A DNA stretch of 64,000 nt from Vibrio sp. PID17_43 (GCF_002608565.1 NZ_LIXM01000003.1:62001-126000); one strand, 5' to 3'; shown: positions 52,583-62,407, counted from the first letter of the stretch. Translations and numbers: made by a program. The notes: generated from the letters alone by a model not told the origin.

Positions 52583-53917
52583 TTAGGCAGCCGAGCCTAG
52601 CGCCGACTGTAAATCAATACCGTGTTCACGCATTGCTGCGAGCTTGTAACGCAACGCTCGGGTAGATACGCCCAAAGCATTTGCGGTTTTGGTTCGGTTT
52701 CCACCAAACTGACGTAATTTTTCCAAGACAAATTGATACTCCGCCTGCTTCTTTGCCTCAACGTGACCAAAACTTGAGGTTGGCTCCGCAGAAGGCACTC
52801 GAACGAGAAAATCAATCGGTAGCATCAGATCATGGGCAGTGATGTAGTCACCGTGACGCATCACTAACGCACGTTGAATGACATTTTCGAGTTCACGAAT
52901 ATTCCCTGGCCAGTGATACTGACACAGCGCAGAGATCGCATCCTGAGACAAACGACAACGGCTGCTGTCTTGGTATTTTTCGATAAAGAATTGACTGATA
53001 GGTAGAATGTCCTCTTTACGCTCGCGCAACGGAGGCCAGTGCAAAGGTAAAACATCAAGACGGTAGTAGAGGTCCTCACGGAATGTGCCTTTTTGCACTT
53101 CTTCACGTAGGTCTTTGTTTGTCGCAGTAATCACGCGAATATCCAATTGAATCGCTTTATGGCTGCCGACACGCTCAACTTCGCGCTCTTGTAAAACACG
53201 CAATAGTTTGGCCTGCACTGCTGGAGACATTTCACCGATTTCATCGAGTAATATCGTGCCACCATTGGCCTCTTCAAATTTTCCGCTTTGGGAGCCAGTC
53301 GCGCCAGTAAATGCCCCTTTCACATGACCAAACAACACCGCTTCAAGCATAGATTCTGGGATAGCCGCACAGTTCACTGCAACAAAAGGACCATCCAAAC
53401 GTGGAGAGTGCTCGTGCACATAACGTGCGAGCACTTCTTTCCCGGTGCCTGACTCACCCGTTATCAATACACTCGCGTTCGTACAGGCAGCGCGATGTGC
53501 CAATTGAAGTACCTGCTTACTACGCCAAGACTCGGCCACTATATTAGCCAATGGTTTACCCAGTGCTTCAACACGTTTCAGTAAATTCAGTAGTTGATTG
53601 GTTTCAAATGGACGCAATAGATAGTCAGTCGCCCCTGAATTCATGATTTCTGCCGCGAGAAGGCCTTGTTCTTGATCGACAATCGCAATCACAACACCTA
53701 CGTTTCGTTGCCTCTGGTGACACACTACAAACTCACGAACACACATATCCGGTAGTGTTGAACTGACCAAGGTAATGCTTGCTCTCTCTTCTAATAGTGC
53801 ACTTCGGCCTGTACGAGAATGTCGAGCGGAATAACCCGCACTCTCAAGTACATCCAATACGGGTTGAGCAAGACTTTCATTGGGCTCTACCAACAAAATA
53901 TCCGTTTTCGTCATCAT
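52583..53917 (-). CDS. lafK: LafK: sigma-54-dependent lateral flagellar activator
   Basis: 444 residues. Residues 6-115 form a receiver-like domain in which the phospho-acceptor Asp is replaced by Ser (VSSTLPD, Ser52 by alignment). The AAA+ domain has Walker A GESGTGKE, the sigma-54 contact loop [15 protein letters not shown] and the R-finger region. The C-terminal Fis HTH reads [20 protein letters not shown]. LafK drives early lateral flagellar genes in V. parahaemolyticus. The missing Asp argues against control by phosphorelay. Its 3' neighbour is fliE; it overlaps motY by 4 bases. Confidence 0.93.
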   Translation of the reverse strand: MMTKTDILLVEPNESLAQPVLDVLESAGYSARHSRTGRSALLEERASITLVSSTLPDMCVREFVVCHQRQRNVGVVIAIVDQEQGLLAAEIMNSGATDYLLRPFETNQLLNLLKRVEALGKPLANIVAESWRSKQVLQLAHRAACTNASVLITGESGTGKEVLARYVHEHSPRLDGPFVAVNCAAIPESMLEAVLFGHVKGAFTGATGSQSGKFEEANGGTILLDEIGEMSPAVQAKLLRVLQEREVERVGSHKAIQLDIRVITATNKDLREEVQKGTFREDLYYRLDVLPLHWPPLRERKEDILPISQFFIEKYQDSSRCRLSQDAISALCQYHWPGNIRELENVIQRALVMRHGDYITAHDLMLPIDFLVRVPSAEPTSSFGHVEAKKQAEYQFVLEKLRQFGGNRTKTANALGVSTRALRYKLAAMREHGIDLQSALGSAA

Positions 53918-54924
53918 TGAACCTTGACCTTCTTTTGTTGAGTGTGTTGTTTCAATTCTTTATGGTTTTTAGCAATAACGCGCTCGTTGTCTCGAACAAG
54001 GCGCAACGTCACCCGACGATTTTTCATTTGTCCTGCACTGGTGTTATTACTAGCAATCGGATAGCGAGAACCATGCGCTCTCACTTCAATGAGGTTGGCA
54101 TCGATTCCCTTGCCGACAAGGGCTTTGGCAACTTGTTCAGCGCGTTGACGAGATATAGTGAGGTTAACTACATCGGAACCAACGTTGTCTGTGTGCCCAT
54201 CTACAAGGATTTTAGTGACTCGGTTATCAGCAGACACATAACTGTATAACGCAGCAATCGTTTCTAACTGAGATGGGGTCAGTGTTTTTTGCCCAAATTG
54301 GAAAGGCAGGACCAGATCACGTGCTTGCGAAAAAGACAATTTAGGTAACCGCTCACGACACGCTTTAAATGACGCTAAAGCAGGTTGAATTTGAATGGTT
54401 GGCAACGTCAGCTCGGAAAGCGAGGAAGCATCACTCCCCATAAGTGACAGTGTAACCCATTTTCCTTTAGTAATACCATCAAGAAGTAACTCACTTCCTT
54501 TTACGAATTCAAATCGACGCGTTGCTTCTGGAGCAGTTTGTGACGCTAATAAATTCGTTATCAGCTCACCATTCCATGGGGCACTTTGAGTTTGAAGAGA
54601 AGCGCTATTCCATTTTTCATCGCCATCTTTTACTTCTGAAATAAAAAAAAGGCGATTATCAGTTTCCGCCCGGAAGTAAAACTTCCCATATGGAATGTCC
54701 GTATGAATTAATCTGCATTCAAGTTGATTTCCTTTATAATCCCAACTCGATAGATCCATAGGAACAATGACACTTTCACCTGCCAAGGTTAATTTTGACC
54801 ATGTCATAATCATGACAAATATAAGTTTTGATATTTTTGTTAAAACGTATTTATTACATAACCTTGACTTAGTTAGATTTCTCAAATATGCCATCATATT
54901 AGGGTGTCTGGCATAGTTAATCAT
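53914..54924 (-). CDS. motY: Lateral MotY-like outer-membrane motor protein (OmpA domain)
   Basis: 336 residues in the longest frame. The true start is uncertain, because the signal-peptide-like stretch (KISKLIFVMIMTWSKLTLAG) begins near residue 31. Mature N-terminal MotY domain about 50-190, then an OmpA-like peptidoglycan-binding domain (LVDGHTDNVGSDVVNLTISR, QRAEQVAKALVGKG, NRRVTL). MotY forms the T-ring that anchors stators at the peptidoglycan. It sits first in the motY-lafK-fliEFGHIJ operon, the order I recall from the V. parahaemolyticus lateral cluster. Confidence 0.88.
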   Translation of the reverse strand: MINYARHPNMMAYLRNLTKSRLCNKYVLTKISKLIFVMIMTWSKLTLAGESVIVPMDLSSWDYKGNQLECRLIHTDIPYGKFYFRAETDNRLFFISEVKDGDEKWNSASLQTQSAPWNGELITNLLASQTAPEATRRFEFVKGSELLLDGITKGKWVTLSLMGSDASSLSELTLPTIQIQPALASFKACRERLPKLSFSQARDLVLPFQFGQKTLTPSQLETIAALYSYVSADNRVTKILVDGHTDNVGSDVVNLTISRQRAEQVAKALVGKGIDANLIEVRAHGSRYPIASNNTSAGQMKNRRVTLRLVRDNERVIAKNHKELKQHTQQKKVKVQ

Positions 54925-55294
54925 ATTGATTCCCTATTCTAAAACATTGAAAGTGGTCAATAAGCGTACAAAGAACGAATTTCCACTCGTACCTATAAAT
55001 GAATGGCTTCATGATCAGAAAGTAACGCATGATGTTTGTGTTCAAGAATTGCTGTGAATTTAACCGATCATTCCAGATAATTAACACATGAACTTATATT
55101 CTTATCTTGAATTTATAGGACAAAAATAACTCTTTTTATTTTTTATGAAAAGTGCCTCATTGCCTCCGCAAATCAACATATGAACTAAAGTCACATTATT
55201 TAAAGTTGAAACTAAAGGTTAGTAAAAAACTCTGTGTAGACTACACGCTATTAAGTTAAAACAACTTCGAATGTTAAGGCACGGTAAAATATAA
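54925..55294. promoter_or_regulatory. Divergent control region between motY and fliM
   Basis: 370 AT-rich bases separating the two lateral flagellar operons, so both promoters should be here. I searched for sigma-54 (GG-N10-GC) and sigma-28 patterns and found no convincing one. AAGGCACGG near 55278 is the ribosome-site region of fliM. No gene is visible. Confidence 0.4.
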
Positions 55295-56113
55295 ATGGAA
55301 AGCAGAGACAACGAGCCTATTTCCGACATCAAACTTCTTGATGTAGAATTATTAGGCAAACCTATTCATATCATTCGAGAAAAGCTCGAAAGTTTGATTT
55401 CAGAATCTTGTTCTAGCCTAACCAATGAATTACAAAATTGGCTCAGCACCAACAAAATCGAAGCAAACTTAGTTTCAGTAGAGCTACACAGATTTTCACC
55501 AACTTTCTTGGATAAAGACCAAACCTCCATTTATCAGCATCAAGATGGCGGCATGGTGTATATCTACGGAGACGCACAAGCATTAATCAAGCTTGCTGAC
55601 CGTTTTTACGGTGCGGCAACAGAGCGCGCCTCTACAAGCTTGACTGCGAGTGACTTGCGCCTTCAAGAGCGTATTAGTCGAATCATCATCAACTGGCTAG
55701 CACCTCAAGAAATGTGGCAAGCCTGCGAGTACGAAACGCCAAGAGGCATCGGACTGCATGCCGAGCTTTCTATCGCGTTCGATGACTGCCAAGGTGCGGT
55801 TCATCTCAAATTGGATAGTCAGTTGATTCAAACCTTAATAGATCAATTGAAATTACAATCCGATGTCGACCTGTATCAGCCATTTTGCCGTTCTCTGGCG
55901 TCAACGCCTGTTCGACTCAATGTCGTACTCAGTAAAAAAAATATGGCATTGAGTGATGTTATCGGACTGAAGCCGAATGATATTTTACCGATAGAGTTAC
56001 TCAATACTGTGCCAGTCAGTATTGGCAATCAGTCACTTTTCACTGGTCGTATTGCCGAGCAAGACGATCAACTTGTTTTGATTTTTAACCCAGATAAGGA
56101 ATCGCAGCGATGA
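55295..56113 (+). CDS. fliM: Lateral flagellar motor switch FliM (lacks CheY-binding N-terminus)
   Basis: 272 residues, shorter than typical FliM (about 320-350). It starts ESRDNEPISDIKLLDVELLG, with no LSQDEIDALL-type motif, the segment that binds phosphorylated CheY in polar-type FliM. The central domain is diverged (MVYIYGDAQALIKLADRFYG in place of a GGxG loop). The last 80 residues form a SpoA domain (GLKPNDILPIELLNTVPVSI). Position and the 4-base overlap with fliN support the name. It should build the C ring, with altered or absent direction control. Confidence 0.85.
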   Translation: MESRDNEPISDIKLLDVELLGKPIHIIREKLESLISESCSSLTNELQNWLSTNKIEANLVSVELHRFSPTFLDKDQTSIYQHQDGGMVYIYGDAQALIKLADRFYGAATERASTSLTASDLRLQERISRIIINWLAPQEMWQACEYETPRGIGLHAELSIAFDDCQGAVHLKLDSQLIQTLIDQLKLQSDVDLYQPFCRSLASTPVRLNVVLSKKNMALSDVIGLKPNDILPIELLNTVPVSIGNQSLFTGRIAEQDDQLVLIFNPDKESQR

Positions 56114-56478
56114 GCGAAGCCCAAGCAACCACAGCATTCGACGCCGATGATTTGAACTTTGACGATTTTCAGCTAGAAGACTTTGCCCCAGAGCAACCAT
56201 TCCAAGCAGAACCGGTAACAGAACGCGATTTGAGCTTTTTTAAAAGCATTCCTGTTACCGTTACCTTAGAAGTCGCGAGTAAAGAAATCCCACTAGGCGA
56301 TTTGATGAAAGCGGGTGAAGGCACAGTGATTGAACTGGACAAACTCAATGGCGAACCTCTTGATGTGAAAGTAAATGGTTCTCTGATGGGACAAGCAGAA
56401 GTCGTGGTCATTAACGACAAATATGGCCTACGCCTGATCGATGTCCATGACTCTGCGCTTAGCGGCGTTGGCCGATAA
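56110..56478 (+). CDS. fliN: Lateral flagellar motor switch FliN
   Basis: 122 residues. An acidic N-terminal tail (DADDLNFDDFQLEDFAPEQP) precedes a SpoA domain (IPVTVTLEVASKEIPLGDLM, VKVNGSLMGQAEVVVINDKY), the conserved C-ring part that also docks FliH. The start overlaps fliM by 4 bases. It lies 18 bases before the fliP ATG. Confidence 0.92.
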   Translation: MSEAQATTAFDADDLNFDDFQLEDFAPEQPFQAEPVTERDLSFFKSIPVTVTLEVASKEIPLGDLMKAGEGTVIELDKLNGEPLDVKVNGSLMGQAEVVVINDKYGLRLIDVHDSALSGVGR

Positions 56479-56496
56479 ATTCAGGTGGGTTGCGCG

Positions 56497-57264
56497 ATGA
56501 ATGTTCTGAGTGACAGTCAGTGTCGGTTGCCTTTACTGGTGATTACATTACTTGGTTTACTGTTGTTTACGCTGCCAACCATGGCGGCAGACAATGGCTT
56601 AACCATCTTATCCGTTTCCGACGGTGACACGCAGCAAGAATACAGTGTTAAGCTACAGATCCTCTTGCTAATGACGGCACTCAGCTTCTTGCCGGCCTTC
56701 ATCTTGATGGCCACAAGCTTTACACGCATTATCGTAGTATTAGCCATATTGCGTCAGGCGTTAGGCTTGCAGCAGAGTCCGCCAAACCGAGTTTTGGTCG
56801 GCATTGCACTAACGTTGACGCTGCTTATCATGCGCCCTGTCTGGACCGATATTTACGACAACGCCTTCAAGCCGTATGACAAGGGTGAAATTACCTTGAT
56901 GCAAGCGTTTTCGGTGGCAGAAAAACCTGTTCGTCACTTTATGTTGGCACAAACCCACCAAAGCTCGTTGGAGCAAATGCTGCGTATTGCCAACGAGCCT
57001 ATCGACCAAAACGTCGAAGATATTTCATTTGCTGTCGTGTTGCCTGCTTTCGTCATCAGTGAGCTGAAAACCGCATTTCAAATCGGCTTCATGTTGTTTA
57101 TCCCGTTTCTGATCATCGACCTTGTCGTTGCCAGTGTATTGATGGCAATGGGTATGATGATGCTGTCACCACTGATCATCTCGCTGCCATTCAAGCTTGT
57201 CGTGTTTGTTCTGGTGGATGGCTGGGCGATGACTGTCGGCACACTATCCGCCAGCTTTGGGTAA
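56497..57264 (+). CDS. fliP: Lateral flagellar export gate FliP
   Basis: 255 residues from the ATG at 56497 (AGGTGG just upstream); a GTG at 56485 adds four residues. Signal peptide about 1-28 ([20 protein letters not shown]). FliP motifs: [40 protein letters not shown], then [20 protein letters not shown] and [15 protein letters not shown]. It forms the core of the FliPQR export channel. Next gene fliQ follows after 12 bases. Confidence 0.94.
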   Translation: MNVLSDSQCRLPLLVITLLGLLLFTLPTMAADNGLTILSVSDGDTQQEYSVKLQILLLMTALSFLPAFILMATSFTRIIVVLAILRQALGLQQSPPNRVLVGIALTLTLLIMRPVWTDIYDNAFKPYDKGEITLMQAFSVAEKPVRHFMLAQTHQSSLEQMLRIANEPIDQNVEDISFAVVLPAFVISELKTAFQIGFMLFIPFLIIDLVVASVLMAMGMMMLSPLIISLPFKLVVFVLVDGWAMTVGTLSASFG

Positions 57265-57276
57265 TGGGAGCGCAAT

Positions 57277-57546
57277 ATGACACCAGAACTCACCGTTACA
57301 CTATTTTCTGACGCCGTCTGGCTGATCATCTTGATGGTAGCCGTCTTGGTTTTGCCGGGGTTGATTGTTGGTCTTTGCATTGCGGTATTTCAGGCTGCCA
57401 CGCAAATTAACGAGCAAACCCTCAGCTTCCTGCCACGTTTGTTAGTCACGCTGCTGATGGTGATTTTTGCGGGTCACTGGATGCTACGTAAAATCATGGA
57501 ATTGTTTGATTTCTTGTTCCACAATATTCCAGGGATGATCGGCTAA
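57277..57546 (+). CDS. fliQ: Lateral flagellar export gate FliQ
   Basis: 89 residues, two membrane helices (about 16-38 and 50-72), with the family segments LPGLIVGLCIAVFQAATQIN and EQTLSFLPRLLVTLLM. Size and position between fliP and fliR are typical. One base overlap with fliR (TAATGG). Confidence 0.93.
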   Translation: MTPELTVTLFSDAVWLIILMVAVLVLPGLIVGLCIAVFQAATQINEQTLSFLPRLLVTLLMVIFAGHWMLRKIMELFDFLFHNIPGMIG

Positions 57547-58322
57547 TGGCGATCACGTTTGCGGAACTGTCCGTGATTCTAGGTCAGCTGTGGTGGCCAT
57601 TTTTTCGCATCGGTGCCGTATTCATTTCCATGCCATTTTTTGGTGACGCGCTGATTCCAGTCTGGGTTCGCAGCTTGCTTGCGCTCTCGATTGTGGTGAT
57701 CACCGCACCACTTATGCCACCAATGCCAGAAGTCGAACTGTTCTCGATGACCTCGCTTTTCTTAGCCTTCGAACAGGCGATATGGGGCCTGATGTTCGGC
57801 TTAATCCTGCATATGTTGTTCAATGTATTCACCATGCTCGGCCAGACTATCTCGTTACAAATGGGCTTGGGTATGGCGATGATGAACGATCCGGTTAATG
57901 GTTTGTCTGTGGCGATTCTAGGCCGCATGTTCCTTATCTTCTCGACCTTGTTGTTTCTTGCACTTGAAGGGCATTTATTGGTTATCGATATCGTCATTCA
58001 AAGCTTTGTCATTTGGCCTGTGGGATCGGGTATCTCCGCCCTTTCCTTGCAAGGCGTTGTGAACATCTTTGGGTGGATGTTTGCTTCTGCGCTTGCCTTA
58101 GCGTTACCAGCGATCGTTTCTATGCTGCTCGCCAACATCAGCTTTGGTGTGATGAACCGAGCAGCGCCATCACTCAACGTTTATGCGTTGGGCTTTCCCA
58201 TGACCATGCTCTTAGGTTTGTTCAGCGTGTTGATCTCTGTCTCTGGCGTGCCTAGTCGCTATACCGCGTTAGTTCACGACACCATTCGTTTCTTGAATAA
58301 CTTTATGTTGGGGGGCGCATGA
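57546..58322 (+). CDS. fliR: Lateral flagellar export gate FliR
   Basis: 258 residues with about seven hydrophobic segments. FliR landmarks: PFFRIGAVFISMPFFGDALI, VWVRSLLALSIVVITAPLMP, QMGLGMAMMNDPVNG and ANISFGVMNRAAPSLNVYAL (the conserved N-R-x-x-P-x-x-N motif). It overlaps flhB by 4 bases. Confidence 0.94.
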   Translation: MAITFAELSVILGQLWWPFFRIGAVFISMPFFGDALIPVWVRSLLALSIVVITAPLMPPMPEVELFSMTSLFLAFEQAIWGLMFGLILHMLFNVFTMLGQTISLQMGLGMAMMNDPVNGLSVAILGRMFLIFSTLLFLALEGHLLVIDIVIQSFVIWPVGSGISALSLQGVVNIFGWMFASALALALPAIVSMLLANISFGVMNRAAPSLNVYALGFPMTMLLGLFSVLISVSGVPSRYTALVHDTIRFLNNFMLGGA

Positions 58323-59446
58323 GCGAACAGTCGTCTCAAGACAAAACCGAGAAAGCCTCGCCCCAGAAGGTCAAAAAAGCCCGTCAGGAAGGGCAAATTC
58401 CGCGCGCAAAAGAGTTCACTACCGCCGTTATCTTCCTAGCCGTTGCGATGTTTTTTTATTCCCAACTCAACAGTATTTGGGAAAGCATGTCTGGCGTATT
58501 CCGTTACAACATGACCCTAACCAAAGCCGACTTGGAAAACCCAAAGCAATTGGTGGAACACCTTGGTCAGAGCTTGGCGGTGATCATTGAGATGCTATTG
58601 CCCCTCTTCTCAGTAATCATCATTGTCACCTTTGGCAGCAGCATGGTGCTGGGTGGGTGGATGTTCCGCCTTGCGAACGTCATGCCAAAACTCAGCAAAC
58701 TGAACCCTATCTCTGGCATTAAACGTATTTTCTCTACTCGCTCACTTGTGGAATTGGTCAAATCGACTTTTAAAGTACTCGTCATCTTCGGCATTCTTTA
58801 TGGCTACCTAGACAACCATCTACAGCCGCTACTTGGCATGCAAAACTTACCACTCAGCCAAGGCTTCTCACTGATCATGTCGATTTTGTTTGAAGGTCTG
58901 CTGCTGATGGGGTTCGCCCTATTGCTGTTTGGGGTACTTGATATTCCTTACCAACGCTGGGAGCACCTCAAAGAGCTGCGCATGACCAAACAAGAACTCA
59001 AAGAGGAGTTCAAGAACAACGAAGGTCGACCAGAAGTTAAACAACGCATTCGCCAAATTCAGCAGCAGTTTGCTCGCCGTAAAATCGACAAAATGGTGCC
59101 AACCGCAGACGTGGTGATCACCAACCCGACCCACTACGCCGTGGCATTGAAGTACGAGCCGTCGCTGTCCGATGCACCATTTGTGGTGGCAAAAGGCGTC
59201 GATGAAACCGCGATGCACATTCAACGCATCGCCCGCGAGAACAAAGTCGAGATCATCAACTCGCCGCCGCTGACTCGTTCGATTTATCACACCACAGCGA
59301 TTGAGCAGGCCATTCCGAGCCAACTCTATATCGCAGTGGCCCATATTTTAACTTACGTTTTGCAGTTGAAAGCCTTTCGTAAAGGGGACGGAAAGGAACC
59401 GACGCCTTTGCCTCATTTTTCAATTCCAAAGCATTTGCAACACTGA
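58319..59446 (+). CDS. flhB: Lateral flagellar export protein FlhB
   Basis: 375 residues. The basic N-terminus DKTEKASPQKVKKARQEGQI and four membrane helices precede the cytoplasmic domain with the self-cleaving NPTH motif (VVITNPTHYAVALKYEP, about 265-281), needed for the switch from hook to filament export. It is followed by a 30-base gap and flhA. Confidence 0.95.
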   Translation: MSEQSSQDKTEKASPQKVKKARQEGQIPRAKEFTTAVIFLAVAMFFYSQLNSIWESMSGVFRYNMTLTKADLENPKQLVEHLGQSLAVIIEMLLPLFSVIIIVTFGSSMVLGGWMFRLANVMPKLSKLNPISGIKRIFSTRSLVELVKSTFKVLVIFGILYGYLDNHLQPLLGMQNLPLSQGFSLIMSILFEGLLLMGFALLLFGVLDIPYQRWEHLKELRMTKQELKEEFKNNEGRPEVKQRIRQIQQQFARRKIDKMVPTADVVITNPTHYAVALKYEPSLSDAPFVVAKGVDETAMHIQRIARENKVEIINSPPLTRSIYHTTAIEQAIPSQLYIAVAHILTYVLQLKAFRKGDGKEPTPLPHFSIPKHLQH

Positions 59447-59476
59447 TTAACCCGCGTTTACCCAAGGACACAGAGT

Positions 59477-61567
59477 ATGTTTAACCGGTTAAAACACCTT
59501 CAAACTTCCACTAAAGGCTACATTGGTATTCCAATCGTCTTGTTGATGGTATTGGCAATGGTCATCTTGCCTTTACCACCATTGCTATTGGACGCGCTGT
59601 TCACCTTCAATATCGTGTTAGCGATCTTGGTATTACTGGTCAGCACGACAGCGAAGCGACCTCTCGATTTTTCGATTTTCCCAACCATTTTGCTGGTCGC
59701 GACCTTACTTCGCCTCACTCTAAACGTGGCTTCAACGCGTATCGTATTGCTTGAAGGTCACAACGGCAGCGATGCTGCTGGTAAGGTAATTCAAGCCTTC
59801 GGTGAAGTGGTGATCGGCGGTAACTACGTGGTCGGTATGGTGGTGTTCATCATCTTGATGATCATTAACTTTGTTGTGATCACCAAAGGTGGTGAGCGTA
59901 TTTCCGAAGTCTCGGCACGCTTTACCTTGGATGCTCTACCAGGCAAACAAATGGCCATCGATGCCGATTTAAACGCAGGCTTAATTGACCAAGAAACCGC
60001 CCGTCAGCGCCGTAAAGAAGTCGCGAACGAAGCCGACTTCCATGGCTCAATGGATGGTGCGTCTAAATTTGTTCGTGGTGATGCGGTTGCGGGTCTGCTT
60101 ATCCTGTTCATCAATATCATCGGTGGTATCAGCATTGGTGTGTTCGAGCACGGATTACCAGCGTCAGAAGCCTTCAAGACTTATGCCCTGTTGACTATCG
60201 GTGATGGTTTAGTTGCTCAAATTCCATCACTATTGCTAGCAACCGCGGCCGCCATTATCGTGACGCGCATTAACGACAGCGATGACGGCATGTCGGAAAC
60301 CATGCATAAGCAGTTGCTCGCGACATCAGCAACCTTGTATACCGTTGCGGCCATCATGGCAATCATTGGAATGGTCCCGGGTATGCCTCATCTTGCGTTC
60401 TTCACCTTTGCCGCCGTGTTGGCATTTGCAGGGTGGCGACAAAGCAAAAAGCCGGTGCAAGATACCCAAATCGACCAAGTGGAGGCGCTCTCTCATGCGA
60501 TGCAGGTAGAAGAAACTGCACTCACTTGGGACGATATTCCTCATGTCCACACGCTGTCTCTTGCGTTGGGCTATCGTTTGGTTCACTTGGTCAACAAAGA
60601 ACAAGGTGCGCCTTTAGCACAGCGTATTCGTGGCGTGCGCCGTAACCTCTCTGAGCAAGTGGGCTTCTTGCTACCAGAAGTGCGTATTCGCGATAACCTA
60701 AGTTTAAAACCAAACCAATACACCATTGCGTTGAACGGTGAAGTTATTGAACAAGGCTTTATCGAGCCAGAACGTCTCATGGCGATTGCCGTTGGTGAAA
60801 CCTATGGCGAAGTCGATGGTATTCTTGGCAGCGATCCTGCCTACCAGTTGCCTGCCGTTTGGATTGAACATCAAGACAAAGCCAAAGCGCTCAACATGGG
60901 CTATCAGGTGGTTGACGATGGTACTGTGATCGCGACACACATCAGCAAAATCATGAAAACCAATTTGGCTGAGTTGTTCACCCATGACGACGTTGAAGCC
61001 ATGACTCAACGTTTGACTGCGCAAGCACCCAAATTGGCCGAAGCCTTAGCCGCTGCACTGACCCCAGCACAGCAACTTAAGGTCTACCGTCAGCTTCTGC
61101 TTGACCAAGTTCCACTGAAAGACATTCGTACCATCGCTAATACCATGTTGGAGTCTTCTGAAAATACCAAAGAGCCAATTTTGCTTGCGGCGGATGTACG
61201 CTGCGCGCTGAAACGCACTCTGGTGAACTTAGTCGCAGGACAAAAAAACGAACTGAATGTCTACGCTTTATCGGATGAACTTGAGAAAATGCTGATGGCT
61301 TCTCTACAACAAGCCCAAACAGCAGGCGCTGTCATGCTCGATAGCTTCCCAATAGAGCCAAACATCCTTAGTCAGTTCCAACAGAACTTGCCTTTGATTC
61401 GTCAGCAACTTAAACAACAAGGCTTGCCACCCATCTTACTGGTGATGCCCCAATTGCGACCACTGCTGGCGCGTTACGCACGTACCTTTACCCAAGGATT
61501 GGCGGTACTGTCTTACAATGAAATTCCAGAAAATAAACAGATCAACGTGGTAGGAAACCTTGGCTAA
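59477..61567 (+). CDS. flhA: Lateral flagellar export gate FlhA
   Basis: 696 residues. Seven to eight membrane helices through about 330, the FHIPEP signature region LRLTLNVASTRIVL and VVFIILMIINFVVITKGGER, followed by the DALPGKQMAIDADLNAG motif. The large cytoplasmic domain (about 345-696) binds late chaperones. It is the export-gate ring protein. Its stop overlaps the start of the next gene, a degenerate EAL protein, by 8 bases. Confidence 0.95.
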   Translation: MFNRLKHLQTSTKGYIGIPIVLLMVLAMVILPLPPLLLDALFTFNIVLAILVLLVSTTAKRPLDFSIFPTILLVATLLRLTLNVASTRIVLLEGHNGSDAAGKVIQAFGEVVIGGNYVVGMVVFIILMIINFVVITKGGERISEVSARFTLDALPGKQMAIDADLNAGLIDQETARQRRKEVANEADFHGSMDGASKFVRGDAVAGLLILFINIIGGISIGVFEHGLPASEAFKTYALLTIGDGLVAQIPSLLLATAAAIIVTRINDSDDGMSETMHKQLLATSATLYTVAAIMAIIGMVPGMPHLAFFTFAAVLAFAGWRQSKKPVQDTQIDQVEALSHAMQVEETALTWDDIPHVHTLSLALGYRLVHLVNKEQGAPLAQRIRGVRRNLSEQVGFLLPEVRIRDNLSLKPNQYTIALNGEVIEQGFIEPERLMAIAVGETYGEVDGILGSDPAYQLPAVWIEHQDKAKALNMGYQVVDDGTVIATHISKIMKTNLAELFTHDDVEAMTQRLTAQAPKLAEALAAALTPAQQLKVYRQLLLDQVPLKDIRTIANTMLESSENTKEPILLAADVRCALKRTLVNLVAGQKNELNVYALSDELEKMLMASLQQAQTAGAVMLDSFPIEPNILSQFQQNLPLIRQQLKQQGLPPILLVMPQLRPLLARYARTFTQGLAVLSYNEIPENKQINVVGNLG

Positions 61568-62357
61568 TCTCATATCAACAACAGCGATGTACGATTATTT
61601 ATGCGGCCTCGCACTGCAACATATTGTCACGGACGACGACCAACTGGTGTTTGATGCGCTCAAACACAATGACATTCAACACGCCTGTCAAGCCATCCGT
61701 AAAACCAAAACCGGTGAGGTGGCATACCAACACCTCACCCTGCGCTTTGGTGTACGTGGCGAGCAGAGTGTTTATCAGTTTGAATTGTCTGAGCAAATGC
61801 AATATTGCTTAGATTTATACAGCTTGTATTTAGCCCTGCGCCAAACTCAGTTCCAGCTCGATACCTTTCATCCGGATCTTATCAGCAATGTCGTTGTGCC
61901 TATTCGGATCGACGCCTTATTATGGCAAGCAGGCCGCCATTTTTTGAATCAGATGATTCAATTCCACAAGGCAGCATTTCAACATGTCGTGCCCTCTTTA
62001 CAAGCCGATGAATCCCTTTGCCTGCACGAGCAAGTCACCACTTTGGTTGAGCTGTTAAAAGACAACGCGTATGCGTTATGGTTTGAAATCGCGACCAGAC
62101 AAGTGCACTTCGAACGCATAGCAGAGTTTAAACCTGATATGATTAAGCTATCCGTGACAATGGAAAACAAACAAGATCAGCACGCGTTTCTGCCTATCGC
62201 GCGCTTTCTTCGTCACAATCAATTTCCTTGGGTAGCAGGGAGAGTCGCCAGCCAAAATGAACTCAATCGCTACCGCTTACTCGGTGCGAATTATTACTTT
62301 GGCTATTTCAGTGATATTCCCACCTCATTGTCGTTTAAATCGTTCGACGATGAATAA
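61560..62357 (+). CDS. Catalytically dead EAL-domain protein encoded at the end of the flhA operon
   Basis: 265 residues, no membrane segment. The whole length can be laid on an EAL fold, but key residues are gone. YQHLTLRF replaces the EALLR region. WFEIATRQVHFERIAEFKPD replaces DDFGTGYSSLxxLxxLPVD. VAGRVASQNELNRYRLLGA replaces VAEGVET-EQLxxLRxLGC, and YYFGYFSDIP matches QGYLFSRP. It cannot hydrolyse c-di-GMP by the known mechanism. It overlaps flhA by 8 bases and is closed by a strong terminator, so it is co-expressed with the lateral export gate. A role like that of YdiV (a dead EAL protein acting by protein contact) is inference. V. parahaemolyticus LafV, reported as an EAL-type protein of the lateral cluster, may be the same gene; I cannot confirm that. 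Confidence 0.75.
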   Translation: MANLISTTAMYDYLCGLALQHIVTDDDQLVFDALKHNDIQHACQAIRKTKTGEVAYQHLTLRFGVRGEQSVYQFELSEQMQYCLDLYSLYLALRQTQFQLDTFHPDLISNVVVPIRIDALLWQAGRHFLNQMIQFHKAAFQHVVPSLQADESLCLHEQVTTLVELLKDNAYALWFEIATRQVHFERIAEFKPDMIKLSVTMENKQDQHAFLPIARFLRHNQFPWVAGRVASQNELNRYRLLGANYYFGYFSDIPTSLSFKSFDDE

Positions 62358-62370
62358 ATAGGGTAACGAT

Positions 62371-62407
62371 AAAGGGCGAGTTCAGAAATAAGAACTCGCC
62401 CTTTTTT
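62371..62407 (+). terminator. Strong terminator after the fliM-flhA-EAL operon
   Basis: AAAGGGCGAGTTC (62371-62383) pairs over 13 bases with GAACTCGCCCTTT (62392-62404), 8-base loop, followed by TTT. It separates the operon from lafA, which must therefore have its own promoter. Confidence 0.93.
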
